From: Lysobacterales bacterium 66-474
GTDB lineage: Bacteria > Pseudomonadota > Gammaproteobacteria > Xanthomonadales > Rhodanobacteraceae
NCBI GenBank assembly: GCA_001899805.1
Contig: MKWP01000010.1
Location: forward strand, 1-64,000
DNA length: 64,000 nucleotides
Direction: 5' to 3'
A program made the translations under genes and the position numbers. Positions 62,931-64,000 of this stretch are shown here, piece after piece (position 1 is the first letter of the stretch; every line of letters starts with the position of its first letter). The notes beneath the pieces were generated by a model that made no database searches, was not told the origin of the DNA, and saw nothing but the letters and a program-made list of their open reading frames with translations.

Positions 62931-64000
62931 TCAGGATTTGCGGTCAAGCGGGATCGCGCGCAGCCTGGCAGCCGGATCCGCGCCCGCTTCATGTTGCCAC
63001 AACCAGCGTGCCTTGCTCGCGGCAGCCGTGCATGGCGAATCACCTGACGGAAACACGATGGCGCGCCGCGGGCCCACGCGCAGGTCCATCCCTGCGCGCA
63101 AACCGAGTCGCGCCAGATCCTCGCTGGCGACCTGCGCTTCCAGACGCTGCCCCAACGTGGGTGCGTCGAGCTCGAGGTGCGCCACACTGCCCGCGAGATA
63201 GATGTGGCGCACCTGTGTCGGCCAACCCGGCCCCGCTGATGACGCGCACAGCTCAAGCTGCTCCGGCCGGACGTACGCCAGCGCGCGCTTCACTTCGGTA
63301 CCCCACGGAGCCTCACCGAAGTTCCACTCCGCCGCGGCCATGGCTCGGCCGGCGCGCTGCAGGTGGATCTTGTTGGCCTTGCCGATGAATTCGCACACGA
63401 ACGGCGTGGCCGGATCGTGGTAGATCGTCTCGGGCGCGCCGACCTGCTCGATGCGGCCGCGATTCATCACGGCGACGCGGTCGGCCAGTTCCAGCGCCTC
63501 TTCCTGGTCGTGGGTCACGAACACGGTGGTCAGGCCCAAGTCGTCGTGCAGCTCGCGCAACCAGCGACGCAGGCTTACCCTCACCTGCGCGTCGAGCGCA
63601 CCGAACGGTTCGTCGAGCAACAGCAGGTCGGGTTCCACCGCCAGCGCACGCGCCAACGCGACGCGCTGGCGCTGGCCGCCGGAAAGCTGCGCGGGATAGC
63701 GCTTGCCCAGGCCATCCAACTGCACGCGTTGCAACAGGCGCTCGACGCGCGCGGCGATGTCGGCACGCTTCGGGCGCGTGCGCCATGGCCGCACGCGCAG
63801 TCCGAAGGCCACGTTGTCGGCCACGGTCAGGTGCCGGAACAACGCGTAATGCTGGAACACCAGGCCCACCTTGCGGCGGCGCGCATCGAGCGCCAGCAGG
63901 TCGCGGCCCTCCTGGCGCACGCTGCCGGAGTCGGGATAATCGAGGCCCGCCAGGATACGCAGCAGCGTGGTCTTGCCGGAGCCGGACGGCCCGAGCAGCG
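62931..64000 (-). CDS. cysA: Sulfate/thiosulfate ABC transporter ATP-binding protein CysA (partial, runs off the right end)
   Basis: The visible 356 codons include Walker A ([18 protein letters not shown]), [22 protein letters not shown], signature [36 protein letters not shown] and H-loop [19 protein letters not shown]. The C-terminal TOBE-like part has [35 protein letters not shown] fits the CysA family closely. The ORF-track start at 63920 is artificial; the frame continues past 64000. The permeases and binding protein would lie further right. The porin gene follows directly. Confidence 0.92.
   Translation of the reverse strand, partial: LLGPSGSGKTTLLRILAGLDYPDSGSVRQEGRDLLALDARRRKVGLVFQHYALFRHLTVADNVAFGLRVRPWRTRPKRADIAARVERLLQRVQLDGLGKRYPAQLSGGQRQRVALARALAVEPDLLLLDEPFGALDAQVRVSLRRWLRELHDDLGLTTVFVTHDQEEALELADRVAVMNRGRIEQVGAPETIYHDPATPFVCEFIGKANKIHLQRAGRAMAAAEWNFGEAPWGTEVKRALAYVRPEQLELCASSAGPGWPTQVRHIYLAGSVAHLELDAPTLGQRLEAQVASEDLARLGLRAGMDLRVGPRRAIVFPSGDSPCTAAASKARWLWQHEAGADPAARLRAIPLDRKS

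Overview
The window is high-GC, densely packed gammaproteobacterial chromosome. Gene content and order (an aryl-polyene/xanthomonadin-type pigment locus, rsmG-parA-parB, hemD-hemX-hemY, an E3 that carries its own lipoyl domain, an OprP-like porin beside cysA) and several short palindromic intergenic repeat families point to the order Xanthomonadales (Lysobacterales), probably Rhodanobacteraceae (Dyella/Rhodanobacter-like). This placement is inferred from content, not from a database search. I found no rRNA, tRNA or CRISPR array.

Layout. 1-1012: tail of an IS110-like transposase, then hemF. 1115-15264: a pigment-type polyketide locus. A plus-strand operon (ketosynthase, chain-length-factor-like ketosynthase, glycosyltransferase, halogenase-type flavoprotein) faces a minus-strand operon (COG4648-like membrane protein, ApeI-like hotdog protein, acyltransferase, LolA-like carrier, MMPL exporter, dehydratase, FabG, and a CsgG-like secreted protein at the end). 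A second halogenase-type flavoprotein and a hydrolase sit at its right edge. Most of these genes are coupled by ATGA, GTGA or TTGA overlaps. No intact acyl-carrier protein, acyl/aryl-ACP ligase or 3-hydroxybenzoate synthase is present, so those parts must lie elsewhere. 15360-20636: mtfA, hemB, a band-7 protein, rsmG, parA, parB. 20797-25083: a DPM1-like glycosyltransferase, an NHL-repeat secreted protein, and an ECF42-type unit (two YCII/DGPF proteins, a TfoX-N-like protein, a sigma factor with a long C-terminal extension). 25227-37187: rhodanese, lipoprotein, thioesterases, hemD-hemX-hemY, rmuC, folE, an MFS exporter, DUF1993, NnrU and DUF3014 proteins.

37457-46428: a TANGO2/NRDE protein, a REC-EAL c-di-GMP phosphodiesterase translationally coupled to a BvgS-like hybrid histidine kinase, envC-ctpA, and an MFS transporter. 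46753-53475: two tandem Sel1-type secreted paralogs, a DUF4124 protein, a LysR regulator divergent from an EamA exporter, a cupin, an ABM-like protein and a lipoprotein. 53754-58239: a minus-strand ABC ATPase plus an ABC-permease/M1-aminopeptidase fusion. 58421-61686: E2 and E3 of pyruvate dehydrogenase. 61726-64000: OprP-like porin and cysA, which runs off the right end.

The least expected signals are: (1) intergenic palindromic repeats that appear to have entered coding sequence, in the linkers of both E2 and E3 and in a glycosyltransferase; (2) at least seven other repeat families, most of them in two or more copies; (3) a set of genes with a -10-like hexamer 6-8 nt before ATG and no Shine-Dalgarno, which suggests leaderless transcripts; (4) a duplicated MLKEL...GG start, one copy fused to an EamA exporter; (5) an ACP-like relic at 53548.
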